The position numbers and the translations under genes were made by a program. Of a DNA stretch of 64,000 nucleotides, positions 47,092-56,385 are shown piece by piece. A model generated the notes under the pieces. The model searched no databases. It was given only the letters and a program-made list of their open reading frames with translations, and was not told the origin of the DNA. This DNA comes from Saprospiraceae bacterium (GTDB taxonomy: Bacteria; Bacteroidota; Bacteroidia; Chitinophagales; Saprospiraceae). Numbering within the stretch: the first letter of the stretch is position 1; each line of letters begins with the position of its first letter. The stretch lies in NCBI GenBank assembly GCA_013001595.1, contig JABDMH010000082.1, forward strand, positions 1 through 64,000, in the 5' to 3' direction.

Positions 47092-48018
47092 ATGAAAAGA
47101 CGCCCTTTTGTTAAGAAAATGATCGGTGGAGGTCTATTGATGAGTCCCATGATGGGCACGCAAGATTTGGCACGAGTATTTGCACAAGAGAACCTATCGT
47201 GCCAGCAATACACTTGGTTCACCTTTTTTCGCAGAGAAAAGAAAGAATGGGTTGAAAACCTTGATCATTCTTTTGCCTCTCTCCGTAGAGCTGGGTTTCA
47301 AATGTTTGAACCCACCTTCGAAAACGTGGCAGATGTGAATGCCATCCGAGATCTAGTAGCCAAGCACGAGATTTCGGTGAAATCCTTTTATGTGAATTCA
47401 GTCTTGCACGATCCAGCTGATGTGTCAGAAAGTATGGATCTCGTAGTATCCATTGGCGAAGCGGCTCGGAAACTGGGAGCCGAAATAATAGTAACCAATC
47501 CGTCACCTATTCAATGGGGAGGTCCGGAGAACAAATCAGATAAACAACTTATCCATCAAGCCCAATCATTGGAGAAACTTGGTAAGGAGCTAAAATCCAT
47601 TGGGCTTACGTTGGCCTATCACAACCACGATGCTGAAATGCGTGAGGGTGCACGAGAGTTTCACCACATGCTTTCAACAGATCCGGACTATGTATCACTT
47701 TGCTTAGATGCGCATTGGATATATCGCGGATCGGGTAATTCTTCTGTGGCGCTTTTCGACATTATTAATCTATACCGTGACCGGATCGTCGAATTGCATC
47801 TACGTCAATCGAAAAGAGGTACATGGACCGAGACTTTTGGAGTGGGTGATATTGACTACAGCCGCCTGGCGGAAGACTTATCAAAGCATCAAATGAAACC
47901 TCTAGTCGTAATGGAACAAGCAGTGGAAGAGGGAACTCCTCATCGATTGCACAGTATCGAAGCTCTGTCGGCCAGCCGAGTCAATGCTACCTATACTTTT
48001 CAAAATCTGTTGCACTAG
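47092..48018 (+). CDS. Exported sugar phosphate isomerase/epimerase-like TIM-barrel protein
   Basis: The ATG at 47092 starts a Tat-like signal (KRRPFVKKMIGGGLLMSP); the RR pair is followed by P-F-V-K-K. The longer ORF start at 47044 is a TTG. The barrel has EPTFENVAD, SVKSFYVNSV, LGAEIIVTNPSP, AYHNHDAEMRE, SLCLDAHWIYRG and VELHLRQSK, with metal-ligand-like Glu/His/Asp in the xylose-isomerase-like arrangement. Secreted forms in this superfamily are common in Bacteroidota, but their substrates are unknown. The gene starts a plus-strand run with the aldehyde dehydrogenase (53 bp later). Confidence 0.82.
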   Translation: MKRRPFVKKMIGGGLLMSPMMGTQDLARVFAQENLSCQQYTWFTFFRREKKEWVENLDHSFASLRRAGFQMFEPTFENVADVNAIRDLVAKHEISVKSFYVNSVLHDPADVSESMDLVVSIGEAARKLGAEIIVTNPSPIQWGGPENKSDKQLIHQAQSLEKLGKELKSIGLTLAYHNHDAEMREGAREFHHMLSTDPDYVSLCLDAHWIYRGSGNSSVALFDIINLYRDRIVELHLRQSKRGTWTETFGVGDIDYSRLAEDLSKHQMKPLVVMEQAVEEGTPHRLHSIEALSASRVNATYTFQNLLH

Positions 48019-48071
48019 TCTGAAACGACATACCTCTGATTAACCTTGTCTAGCTCAGAAAAGAAGTAATC

Positions 48072-49436
48072 ATGGCCGAAAGTATCAATCCCGCCTCAGG
48101 CGAAATCCTGGCAACCTACAGAGACTATTCAGCCAATGAAATCGGAGTCAGAGCGTCCCAATCTAGCCAAGCTTATGCTAGCTTGAGAAGGACGGATTTT
48201 ACAGCCCGCTCTAAATGGATGTACGAAGTGGCCGATCTTCTGGAAAAAGAAAAGGAGAAATGGGCAGGGCTGATGACGCAAGAAATGGGCAAGCTACGCA
48301 CAGAGGCACTGGCTGAAGTAGAAAAGTGTGCTTGGGTTTGCCGCTTCTATGCCGATAATGCAGCAGAATTTCTCAAGGATAGGATGATCACCTCAGATGC
48401 ATACAAGAGCTATGTGTCTTATCAGCCACTGGGTTCAATTCTAGCCATAATGCCCTGGAACTTTCCTTTCTGGCAGGTCTTTCGTTTCGCAGCCCCGACC
48501 TTAATGGCTGGTAATACGGCTGTTCTAAAACACGCCTCCAATGTACCGCAATGTGCCCTGGCCATCGAAGAGATTTTTCACCATTCTGGCTTTCCGACGG
48601 GTAGCTTTCAAACCTTATTGGTACCCGGCAAAGCAGTGGAAAAACTCATTGCCATGCCTGAGATTAAGGCAGTGACCCTCACGGGAAGTGGACCTGCTGG
48701 CAGGTCGGTAGCTGCAGCTGCTGGTAAGCATCTTAAAAAAAGCTTATTGGAATTAGGTGGTAGCGATCCCTACATCATCCTAGAAGATGCAGATGTACAT
48801 CGCGCAGTAGATATTGCTGTGAAAGGTCGATTGCTGAATTGTGGCCAGAGCTGCATCGGTGCCAAGCGATTTATTGTAGTTGGAGATAATTACGAATCCT
48901 TCTTGCACCTATTTACATCTAAAATGGAAGGTTATAAAATGGGAGATCCCTCTGACATAAATACCGAACTAGCTCCCATGGCCTCTCAGGAATTGCGTGA
49001 TGAGTTGCATCTGCAAATAGAAGATGCTGTCAGTGCCGGCGCCAACCTCGTGCTTGGAGGAAAGATTCCAGATAGAGCTGGGGCCTACTACCCTCCCACC
49101 ATCATGACCGATGTAAAAAAAGGAATGCGTGCCTACACCGAAGAGCTATTTGGTCCAGCCGCAGTGGTCTACAGAGCTAGAGATGAAAAAGAAGCAATCA
49201 AGATCGCCAACGACAGTCCATTTGGCCTTGGAGCATGTGTAATTAGTACAGATGTTCAACGAGCGGAATCCATCGCCAGAGAACAGCTAGAGGCTGGATC
49301 TTGCTTTGTCAACGCACCGGTGGCCTCGGATCCCAGGCTACCATTTGGTGGCATCAAGGAAAGTGGCTATGGCCGAGAACTGGCAGAAGATGGCATCAAA
49401 GCGTTTATGAATATAAAGACGGTATCAATTGTGTAA
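48072..49436 (+). CDS. NAD(P)-dependent aldehyde dehydrogenase (succinate-semialdehyde-type)
   Basis: The 454-residue cytosolic enzyme has the ALDH motifs: IMPWNFPFWQVFR, KHASNVPQCA, VTLTGSGPAGRSVA, general-base Glu in LELGGSD, nucleophile Cys in NCGQSCIGAKRF and LFGPAAVVY. It belongs to the compact succinate-semialdehyde/lactaldehyde group, so it could oxidise lactaldehyde from deoxysugar aldolase cleavage (inference) or succinate semialdehyde. It directly precedes a glycosidase fragment, with only four bases between its stop and the fragment's homology, which marks a deletion joint. Confidence 0.88.
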   Translation: MAESINPASGEILATYRDYSANEIGVRASQSSQAYASLRRTDFTARSKWMYEVADLLEKEKEKWAGLMTQEMGKLRTEALAEVEKCAWVCRFYADNAAEFLKDRMITSDAYKSYVSYQPLGSILAIMPWNFPFWQVFRFAAPTLMAGNTAVLKHASNVPQCALAIEEIFHHSGFPTGSFQTLLVPGKAVEKLIAMPEIKAVTLTGSGPAGRSVAAAAGKHLKKSLLELGGSDPYIILEDADVHRAVDIAVKGRLLNCGQSCIGAKRFIVVGDNYESFLHLFTSKMEGYKMGDPSDINTELAPMASQELRDELHLQIEDAVSAGANLVLGGKIPDRAGAYYPPTIMTDVKKGMRAYTEELFGPAAVVYRARDEKEAIKIANDSPFGLGACVISTDVQRAESIAREQLEAGSCFVNAPVASDPRLPFGGIKESGYGRELAEDGIKAFMNIKTVSIV

Positions 49437-49440
49437 ATAG

Positions 49441-49758
49441 CTAAATGTCGAATCACCCTTTGTGGTAAAAAGAGGAGAATACTACTATTTGTTTATTTCA
49501 GCGCGCCCCTGGCCTAATGGTGGAGAAGATGTTTTTAGAAGTAAAACCCCATATTTATGGAAAACAATGGATCTAGTGAAAAGAATCGACCCGTGGCATG
49601 CTCTCGAAGTAGTACGAGATTTAGACGGAAAAGTGGTATTTGACCTTTGCACAGGCACTATAGAAATACCTGCTAACGATTTCAGATTGGCACCCTTTAC
49701 TTGGAACGATGGCCTGGAGGATGAAGAGACATCCGTGCCCATTCCCTGTTGTGAGTAA
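49441..49758 (+). pseudogene. GH43/GH32-type glycosidase C-terminal fragment
   Basis: Immediately after the aldehyde dehydrogenase stop, a frame opens with ESPFVVKRGEYYYLF (the usual acid-Glu blade of a GH43/GH32 propeller is E-x-P-F-V), then SKTPYLW, HALEVVRDLDGK and LAPFTWNDG. Only about 105 codons at the C-terminal end remain, with no signal peptide or catalytic-base blade. DGK-VVFDLCTG replaces the usual DGK-WYLSLC. It is a remnant left by a deletion, not a functional glycosidase. Confidence 0.72.
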
Positions 49759-49847
49759 AGAATATCTAGTTGCTGTGCATATTCTCTAAAAGCTAGGATG
49801 GTACAGTAAAAAAGGAAAATTGCCCCCCATAAACTCAACCTATTAGA

Positions 49848-51509
49848 ATGCACATAATAGATTATATCGTCATACTAGTGTTCTCTCTGGTAATAGTGCT
49901 GGCAGGCTTGTCTTTTCGCAAACGAGGCGCCGATATGAAATCCTATTTTGCTGCTGGCGGTGCAGTTCCTTGGTCTATGAGCGGATTATCCCTGTTCATG
50001 AGCTTTTTCTCGGCAGGCACTTTTGTAGTCTGGGGATCTATTGCCTATGAACTGGGATGGGTTTCAATCACGATACAAATGACCATGTGCATAAGCGGTT
50101 TCTTAGTAGCTTACTTTATAGCACCTGCCTGGAGAAAAACAAATAGCCTCACTGCTGCCGAGTTTGTTAGAGATAGATTGGGAGACAACGTACAGAAATT
50201 CTACACCTACCTCATTTTGCTACTGTCATTGGCATATGCCGGAGCCTTCCTATATCCTGTTGCAAAAATCATTAATGTTTCTACTGGATTTTCTGTCAAT
50301 GCCTGCGTCATTGTTCTGGGTGTTCTGATCTTACTTTACACCGTCGTAGGTGGCCTGTGGGCTGTCATTATAACAGATGTACTTCAATTTGTTATTCTTT
50401 CTGCTTCTGTAATTATAGTGGTGTACCTATCGCTTAAAGAAGTAGGGGGTTACCAACAATTTGTAGAGAAGGTGCCTGACAACTTCTTCGATTGGACAAG
50501 TGGTGAGTATACCTGGTGGTTCATTGTTGCAGTAGCCATTTTTAACACCATTTTCATTGGTGGTAATTGGGCATATGTTCAACGATATACAAGCGTTAAA
50601 GGTCCCAAGGATGCCAAAAAGGTAGGCTTAACTTTTGGTTGGTTGTATTTGCTAAGTCCATTTTTATGGATGCTGCCACCAATGATTTATCGAGTACTAA
50701 ACCCATCTTTACCTGGTCTGGAAAATGAAGGGGCATATTTGTTGATATGCAAACAAATACTCCCCCTCGGAATATTGGGACTCATGCTCGGTGGAATGGT
50801 CTTCGCAACAGCAAGCTCAGTAAATACAACTTTAAACCTTGCCGCTTCTGTGATAACCAATGACATTTATAAAATAATAAGACCTAATGCAACGATTCAG
50901 CAAACCATGTCCGTTGCAAAAGGCTCTACCATTCTATTTGGTGTTGGCACAATCATAGTGGCACTATTAGTCCCAGCCGCAGGAGGTATTGTGAATGTTG
51001 TATTAAGTGTTGGTGCGGTAACAGGTTGCTCCTTATACGGCCCAATAGTTTGGGCGCTTTTTTCTAAAAGACACTCAGGGAAATCAATCCTATGGATTAC
51101 AATACTAAGTCTGTTAGTCAACACAGTACTTAAGGTTTTTGCAGATGCTCTACTGGGTGAGTCTTTATCGAGGGCCAATGAAATGCTTCTAGGTTCCGCT
51201 TTACCTTTATTCCTTTTAGGGATCTATGAACTATATGCCAAAACACAATACGAACAAAGTCAAGATTATGTGAAGTATAGTCTACAGAAACCAAAGGATA
51301 CAATTGAAGAAGATATAGAGGTTGGACAAAACACCTTTGGATTCAAGGTGCTTGCAGCTACTCTATTTGCCGTAAGCATCCTGATCATAATTCTAGGATT
51401 CCTCACCAAAGAATCTAGAACAATAGTTTTAGTTGTAGGCGTATTGATCTTAATTACATCAGGTATCATTCACCCAAGAGTCGGAAATAAAACTGTAACT
51501 AATACCTAA
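49848..51509 (+). CDS. Sodium:solute symporter (SSS family), second type
   Basis: This 553-residue carrier has about 14 helices, with YFAAGGAVPWSMSGLSLFMSFFSAGTFVVWGSIAYELGW at its start (quoted in parts) and LGGMVFATASSVNTTLNLAASVITNDIY for the sodium site. The sugar-type signature of the carrier at 22786 differs. Its position just before an FAD oxidoreductase, whose start codon follows directly after its stop, indicates co-transcription and coupled translation. Substrate may be a sugar acid or oligosaccharide. No lesion is seen. Confidence 0.9.
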   Translation: MHIIDYIVILVFSLVIVLAGLSFRKRGADMKSYFAAGGAVPWSMSGLSLFMSFFSAGTFVVWGSIAYELGWVSITIQMTMCISGFLVAYFIAPAWRKTNSLTAAEFVRDRLGDNVQKFYTYLILLLSLAYAGAFLYPVAKIINVSTGFSVNACVIVLGVLILLYTVVGGLWAVIITDVLQFVILSASVIIVVYLSLKEVGGYQQFVEKVPDNFFDWTSGEYTWWFIVAVAIFNTIFIGGNWAYVQRYTSVKGPKDAKKVGLTFGWLYLLSPFLWMLPPMIYRVLNPSLPGLENEGAYLLICKQILPLGILGLMLGGMVFATASSVNTTLNLAASVITNDIYKIIRPNATIQQTMSVAKGSTILFGVGTIIVALLVPAAGGIVNVVLSVGAVTGCSLYGPIVWALFSKRHSGKSILWITILSLLVNTVLKVFADALLGESLSRANEMLLGSALPLFLLGIYELYAKTQYEQSQDYVKYSLQKPKDTIEEDIEVGQNTFGFKVLAATLFAVSILIIILGFLTKESRTIVLVVGVLILITSGIIHPRVGNKTVTNT

Positions 51510-53822
51510 GTGCGAAAAAAATTAAGTGCCGATATGATTAAAAAAGGTTTTGAAACAAGCCGCGAGAACAAACTTCTCACAATAAAATCCGATCTAGTTG
51601 TTATTGGAGGTGGACTAGCAGGGGTTTGTGCGGCCATCGTTGCTGCCAGAGAAAACACTAAAGTAATTCTAGTTCAAGATAGGCCGGTTCTTGGTGGAAA
51701 TGCTTCCAGTGAAGTAAGACTATGGGCATTAGGAGCAACTTCTTCGATGGGCAACAATAATAGATGGGCTAGAGAGGGAGGTTTGATAAATGAAATTCTT
51801 TTAGAAAATTTAAAGCGAAATAGAGACGGAAATCCACTCATTTTTGACACCGTCCTATTGGAAAAAGTACATGAAGAAACTAACATCACACTATTGTTGA
51901 ATACCGCAGTTTACGAAGTTGAGAAATCGAATGAAAGAACTATTAGGAGTGTTAAGGGATTCTGTAGTCAAAACAGTACAAACTATGTGCTTGAAGCTCC
52001 CTACTTTTGTGATTCCTCAGGAGATGGAATTGTGGCATTTCAGGCTGGAGCCTCATTTAGAATGGGAGCTGAAACGTCACGAGAATTTGACGAGGGCTTC
52101 GCCCCAAATGTAGAAGACTATGGAAACCTACTTGGACATTCTATCTATTTTTACACCAAAGATCTAGGCAGACCAGTCAGCTATACTGCACCCTCTTTTG
52201 CTATAGATAATGCTTCAGAATTGCCACGAATTCGCAATTACAGTTTAAACGAACACGGCTGCAAATTGTGGTGGGTCGAATACGGCGGAAGACTTGATAC
52301 CATTCACCAATCCGAAGAAATCAAGTTTGAGTTATGGAGAGTCGTTTATGGAATATGGGACTATGTAAAAAACAGTGGAACGTACCCCGAAGCCAAAAAC
52401 CTGACCTTAGAGTGGGTAGGGACAATTCCAGGTAAACGCGAAAGCAGGAGGTTTGAAGGTGACTATATGCTCGTCCAAAAAGATATTGTAGAGCAAAGGG
52501 ATCATTATGACCGAGTAGCATTTGGGGGCTGGGCCATGGATTTACATCCTGCAGATGGAATATATAGTAAGTACAGTTCCTGTACTCAATGGCATACCAA
52601 AGGTATTTATTCAATACCCTATAGATGCTATTATAGTAAGGACATCGAAAATCTTTTTATCACCGGAAGAATAATTAGCGCATCACATGTTGCTTTTGGC
52701 TCCTCCCGAGTCATGTTAACCTGTGCACACGGAGCACAAGCAGTTGGAAAGGCGGTTGCTATATGTCTCAGCCACAAATGGACGCCCAGAGAGCTGGCGG
52801 AAGAAGACAAAATCCCGAAACTGCAACTGGCGTTGAGTAGGGATGGCCAAAGTATTCCAAGGTTAGCCCTCCAAGATACGGATGACTTAATGCAACATGC
52901 AACTGTGTCATCGTCTTCAGAACTAAAAATCAAGGCCATAAAGGAATCAGGAGAGTGGAAAGCACTACCAGTAAATATGGCGCAAATACTCCCATTGGCA
53001 GCAAATAAAAAATATATTTTCAAAGTTAAACTAAAATCCTCGGAAGACACCAGGATTACCATAAAGTTGAAACGTAGTTCAAAACCAATACACTTTACTC
53101 CAGATGTCGAGATAACATCCAAAACTTATGACTTAAAAAAGGGAATACAAGAGATTACCTTTAATTGTGATAAGGAAATTGCGAAAGACTGTTATGCCTA
53201 TGTATGCTTCATGAAGAATGAAATGGTTAAAATTATGTTGTCTGATGAGCGATATTCTGGAATCATGACTGTTTTACAAAAGGAAAATCCTGCAGTTTCC
53301 AATTATGGAAGACAAGAGCCTCCAAAAGATATTGGGATTGACACATTCGACTTCTGGACTCCAGAAAAAATGCCGGCTGGTCAAAACATCGCACTGACCA
53401 TAGTGCCTGCCATCAAGAATTTCTCTCCCATCAATATTACAAATAACTGTATCAGACCTACCTCAAACGGATACTCCAATGTTTGGGTGGCCGATCCAAT
53501 GGATGCAAATCCCAAGCTAAGAATTAGCTGGACCAAGAAGCAAAATATTACAATGCTCCGTCTCTTCTTCGATTGTGATTATGACAACGCACTACCATCT
53601 GTATTTGTTACTCATCCAAATTCGGAAATTCCCATTACCGTCAGAGAGTATAGAATTTACGATGAGCACCATCACCTTCTTCATGAGAAGTTAGACAACT
53701 ATCAAGCCGTTAATAAGGTGATATTTGATAAACCTGTACTTACCGATAAGCTAGAAATCGTATTCACCAAAAAAGAATCAAATATACCTGTTTCGGTATT
53801 CAAAATTACAGCATATTCCTAA
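51510..53822 (+). CDS. FAD-dependent oxidoreductase (FAD_oxidored type) with long C-terminal region
   Basis: The 770-residue protein has an N-terminal FAD domain: VVIGGGLAGVCAAIVAARE, QDRPVLGGNASSEVRL and DSSGDGIVAF, and later NLFITGRIISASHVAFGSSRVMLTCAHGAQAVG, the typical FAD_oxidored closing motif. Residues from about 460 on form one or two beta-rich modules of unknown role. No signal peptide is evident. The start may be the GTG at 51510, right after the transporter's TAA, or ATG 51534. Relatives are often labelled xanthan-lyase-associated or precorrin-like oxidoreductases in carbohydrate clusters; the reaction is unknown. Confidence 0.85.
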   Translation: MRKKLSADMIKKGFETSRENKLLTIKSDLVVIGGGLAGVCAAIVAARENTKVILVQDRPVLGGNASSEVRLWALGATSSMGNNNRWAREGGLINEILLENLKRNRDGNPLIFDTVLLEKVHEETNITLLLNTAVYEVEKSNERTIRSVKGFCSQNSTNYVLEAPYFCDSSGDGIVAFQAGASFRMGAETSREFDEGFAPNVEDYGNLLGHSIYFYTKDLGRPVSYTAPSFAIDNASELPRIRNYSLNEHGCKLWWVEYGGRLDTIHQSEEIKFELWRVVYGIWDYVKNSGTYPEAKNLTLEWVGTIPGKRESRRFEGDYMLVQKDIVEQRDHYDRVAFGGWAMDLHPADGIYSKYSSCTQWHTKGIYSIPYRCYYSKDIENLFITGRIISASHVAFGSSRVMLTCAHGAQAVGKAVAICLSHKWTPRELAEEDKIPKLQLALSRDGQSIPRLALQDTDDLMQHATVSSSSELKIKAIKESGEWKALPVNMAQILPLAANKKYIFKVKLKSSEDTRITIKLKRSSKPIHFTPDVEITSKTYDLKKGIQEITFNCDKEIAKDCYAYVCFMKNEMVKIMLSDERYSGIMTVLQKENPAVSNYGRQEPPKDIGIDTFDFWTPEKMPAGQNIALTIVPAIKNFSPINITNNCIRPTSNGYSNVWVADPMDANPKLRISWTKKQNITMLRLFFDCDYDNALPSVFVTHPNSEIPITVREYRIYDEHHHLLHEKLDNYQAVNKVIFDKPVLTDKLEIVFTKKESNIPVSVFKITAYS

Positions 53823-54017
53823 TTCATTCCTAGGACGTATCTCATAGTCACAGTGATGTTGACCGCCGGAAGAGTATCCCTGACAGACGGACCAAGACAG
53901 AGGACCCAATCGTTATCTAGATCTATTAAGCCGGGGAAAATCCGGGGCTGGTTAGTATCTTTCATTTTCAAACAAAGATTCTTACAAGTTGGCGTGTAAA
54001 TATTAACTTGAAGACAG

Positions 54018-54500
54018 TCATCCTCTTGCCTTTTCACGGACCCACTCGATGTAATCTGTTTGACTTATTTTCAGAATTCCAAGAAGGCACATCATCATCA
54101 TAATCTGACCCCGATGGTAACTCCCATGGTTAAAAACCGTCTGAATCATTTCTCTTGATGGGATCGAATATGCCATCCCTTGATGCTCAAATTGGATTTC
54201 TTTCTCCAAATCAGCATCTTCCACAAACTTCCTCAAAGCCGCAGATGTTAGTTGCCATTCGCCAAATAATTCCGGATTACTCCCTTCAAAATTAAAGACG
54301 CTTCCCATCTTTTAGCCGAGAAAGCCATCCAGTTTCGGCAAACCAAATATGCCTGGCCGTCGCACGAATAGTAGGAAAACTCCCATCAAAAATCCTCATC
54401 AATAATTTCTGATCGTGCCCCAATAAGTCATCAATCAAGCGATTATTCGCCCATATATTATAGTCGGCGTAGTCAAGATATCTTTTGCTTCACAATTAGT
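54018..54500 (-). pseudogene. DinB-family protein pseudogene
   Basis: A four-helix DinB/YfiT-like protein can be read across frames: DYADYNIWANNRLIDDLL, then ATARHIWFAETGWLSRLK, and, after a frameshift near 54300-54310, the 96-codon ORF with SREMIQTVFNHGSYHRGQIMMMM, which has the characteristic N-H-x3-H-R-G metal motif. Upstream, a TGA separates the body from any start. Two lesions therefore lie within about 160 codons. DinB proteins are probable thiol-dependent metalloenzymes. This one should be inactive. Confidence 0.78.
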
Positions 54501-54600
54501 CCGTTGGCTTCGCTTTGAGTTGAAAATCACTACTTGCATTAGTGTAAACCTATCTGAGAATCACAGGTCTTCTTTTTCCCAGCACAGGTTTATTATACTT

Positions 54601-55395
54601 TTAGTTTGTCTTTTGATAAGGTACCACGGAAAGGACTTCTGACATGCAATCTAGATGTGCCTGATATTTATCATTTCCATCAACCACTATCCAAGGAGAT
54701 TTCTTAGTACTGGTCAACTTAAATAAATTCTTTTCGTACCGGTTGTACTTATTCCAAAGAGACTGGGCATTCTCGTCTACGCTGGTTAGCTCCCATCTTC
54801 TAAGGGGATTCTTCCTTACCAATTCGATCCTATCTGCCTGTTCTTGTTTGGTGATTTGCAAATAAATCTTAATGAGGATTATTCCACTATCGATAAGCAT
54901 ATTTTCAAAATGAATAACATCGTGCATAAATTGCTGATATTGCTTCTTTGTGCAAAAACCATTGACGGGTTCGACAAGTCCACGATTGTACCAGCTTCGG
55001 TCAAAAAACACCAATTCACCGGGATGGGGTAATCGAACAACATAGCGTTGGAAGTACCATTCAACCAAATCATCCTCGGAAGGTTTCGGCAATGCAACAA
55101 GTCTTGAGGATCGAGGATTCAGATGATCCATAAAGGCACGGATGGCACTACCCTTTCCCGCAAACTCGCCCCCTTCAAAAAGAATCAATACGCGTTCATT
55201 ATTTTCAACAACCCAATTCTGGAGATGAATCAACTCGACTTGCTTGATCCTAAGTTCTTTTCGATATTTCAAAAAGGTCAAAACTTCTTCGGTATCAGGT
55301 GTTGAAGATGACAAGAGTTGTTTAACACCACTCTTAGAGCTCAGCATTTTTAGTTCAGACTTTGTGTATTTCATGATTTCAGGGAGTTTTCTCAA
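54601..55395 (-). CDS. Polyphosphate kinase 2 (copy A)
   Basis: This 264-residue PPK2 protein transfers phosphate between polyphosphate and nucleotides. Walker A is FEGGEFAGKGSA, the lid-side segment LNPRSSRLVALPKPS, and Walker B VFFDRSWYNRGLVEPV. It lacks an N-terminal extension. Its start region overlaps the stop of copy B (ATGA at 55392-55395), so the two are translated in sequence. Copy A has E-F at the positions where copy B has the usual D-A (GRDAAGKG), suggesting different nucleotide or chain-length preference (inference). A start at 55374 (MKYTK) is also possible. Confidence 0.92.
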   Translation of the reverse strand: MRKLPEIMKYTKSELKMLSSKSGVKQLLSSSTPDTEEVLTFLKYRKELRIKQVELIHLQNWVVENNERVLILFEGGEFAGKGSAIRAFMDHLNPRSSRLVALPKPSEDDLVEWYFQRYVVRLPHPGELVFFDRSWYNRGLVEPVNGFCTKKQYQQFMHDVIHFENMLIDSGIILIKIYLQITKQEQADRIELVRKNPLRRWELTSVDENAQSLWNKYNRYEKNLFKLTSTKKSPWIVVDGNDKYQAHLDCMSEVLSVVPYQKTN

Positions 55396-56252
55396 TGATC
55401 GTATAACATTGAACGATGAAATCGCTCTACTGCATTGGGATCTGGGTGTATGACTGTTGTTGCTTTGTCCCTGCCATCATATTCAAAGCGTGAAAGCAGA
55501 TAGCGAATAGATTCCAATCTAGACTCTCTTTTATCGTTTGCCTTGACAATAATCCAAGGAGCAAAACTCGTGTGCGTCTTACTGAACATTTCTTCCTTGA
55601 AATAGGTAAATTCTGCCCAAAGACCCTGCGCTTTCAAATCTACCGGACTTAGTTTCCATTGTTTTAATGGATCGACCTTTCTTGAATTAAATCTCCTCTC
55701 CTGCTCATCACGAGAAATCGAAAACCAAAACTTAATGATGTGCACCCCATTCTCAAAAAGCATGTGTTCAAATTCCGGCACCTGCCGCATGAATTCATCA
55801 TACTCTTCTTTTGTGCAAAATCCCATCACCGGTTCTACCACTGCACGATTATACCAACTGCGATCGAAGAAAACAATTTCTCCAGGATTTGGTAATTCCT
55901 TCACATGGCGGCGAAAATACCACTGACCTCGCTCTCTTTCTGTAGGTTTACCAAGCGCAACCAGACGTGTGGACCTAGGATTTAAGTATCGCTTAAATCT
56001 GCGGATGGCTCCACCCTTTCCCGCTGCATCCCGCCCTTCAAATACAACCACTACCCTTTTCCGATGCTTCAAAATCCAGTTTTGCAGTTTTAATAACTCA
56101 ATTTGAAGATGTTGCAAGTCCTCCTCATACTGCATCTTACTCCGGATGGCGTCTAAATCAACCCCATGATTATGTAGAATCTTCAATAGGTCCTGCTTGC
56201 TATGAATGTCTTCAAGCTGTTCATTGGTGAAAGTGAATTTGCTCATTGCCAT
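55392..56252 (-). CDS. ppk2: Polyphosphate kinase 2 (copy B)
   Basis: The 286-residue copy has the classical PPK2 motifs: FEGRDAAGKGGAIRRF, LNPRSTRLVALGKPT, and IVFFDRSWYNRAVVEP. It is first of the tandem pair, and copy A overlaps its 3' end by four bases. Such enzymes make GTP/ATP from polyphosphate or the reverse and help manage phosphate and energy stores. Sequence divergence between the two copies is large outside the motifs, so the duplication is old. No polyphosphatase or ppk1 is in the window. Confidence 0.93.
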   Translation of the reverse strand: MAMSKFTFTNEQLEDIHSKQDLLKILHNHGVDLDAIRSKMQYEEDLQHLQIELLKLQNWILKHRKRVVVVFEGRDAAGKGGAIRRFKRYLNPRSTRLVALGKPTERERGQWYFRRHVKELPNPGEIVFFDRSWYNRAVVEPVMGFCTKEEYDEFMRQVPEFEHMLFENGVHIIKFWFSISRDEQERRFNSRKVDPLKQWKLSPVDLKAQGLWAEFTYFKEEMFSKTHTSFAPWIIVKANDKRESRLESIRYLLSRFEYDGRDKATTVIHPDPNAVERFHRSMLYDH

Positions 56253-56385
56253 TAATTACATTCTAGATTTTATAAAATGATTTCTTCTTTCAGTCAGGTG
56301 ATACAAATAGATTTTAATTCTAGAGACAAATCAACTCCCAACAGAATCGTTGACATTTCAGCCTCCATAATTAGCCCCGTCGTGA

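Noticed and set aside
52631-53122. Minus-strand ORF of 163 codons
   Set aside because: It is antisense to the FAD oxidoreductase gene.
53819-54037. Minus ORF of 72 codons ending in a VRDTLPAVNITVTMRYVLG-like run
   Set aside because: It might be a tail of a lost gene, but I could not assign it and it overlaps the end of the oxidoreductase gene; evidence is too thin for a feature.
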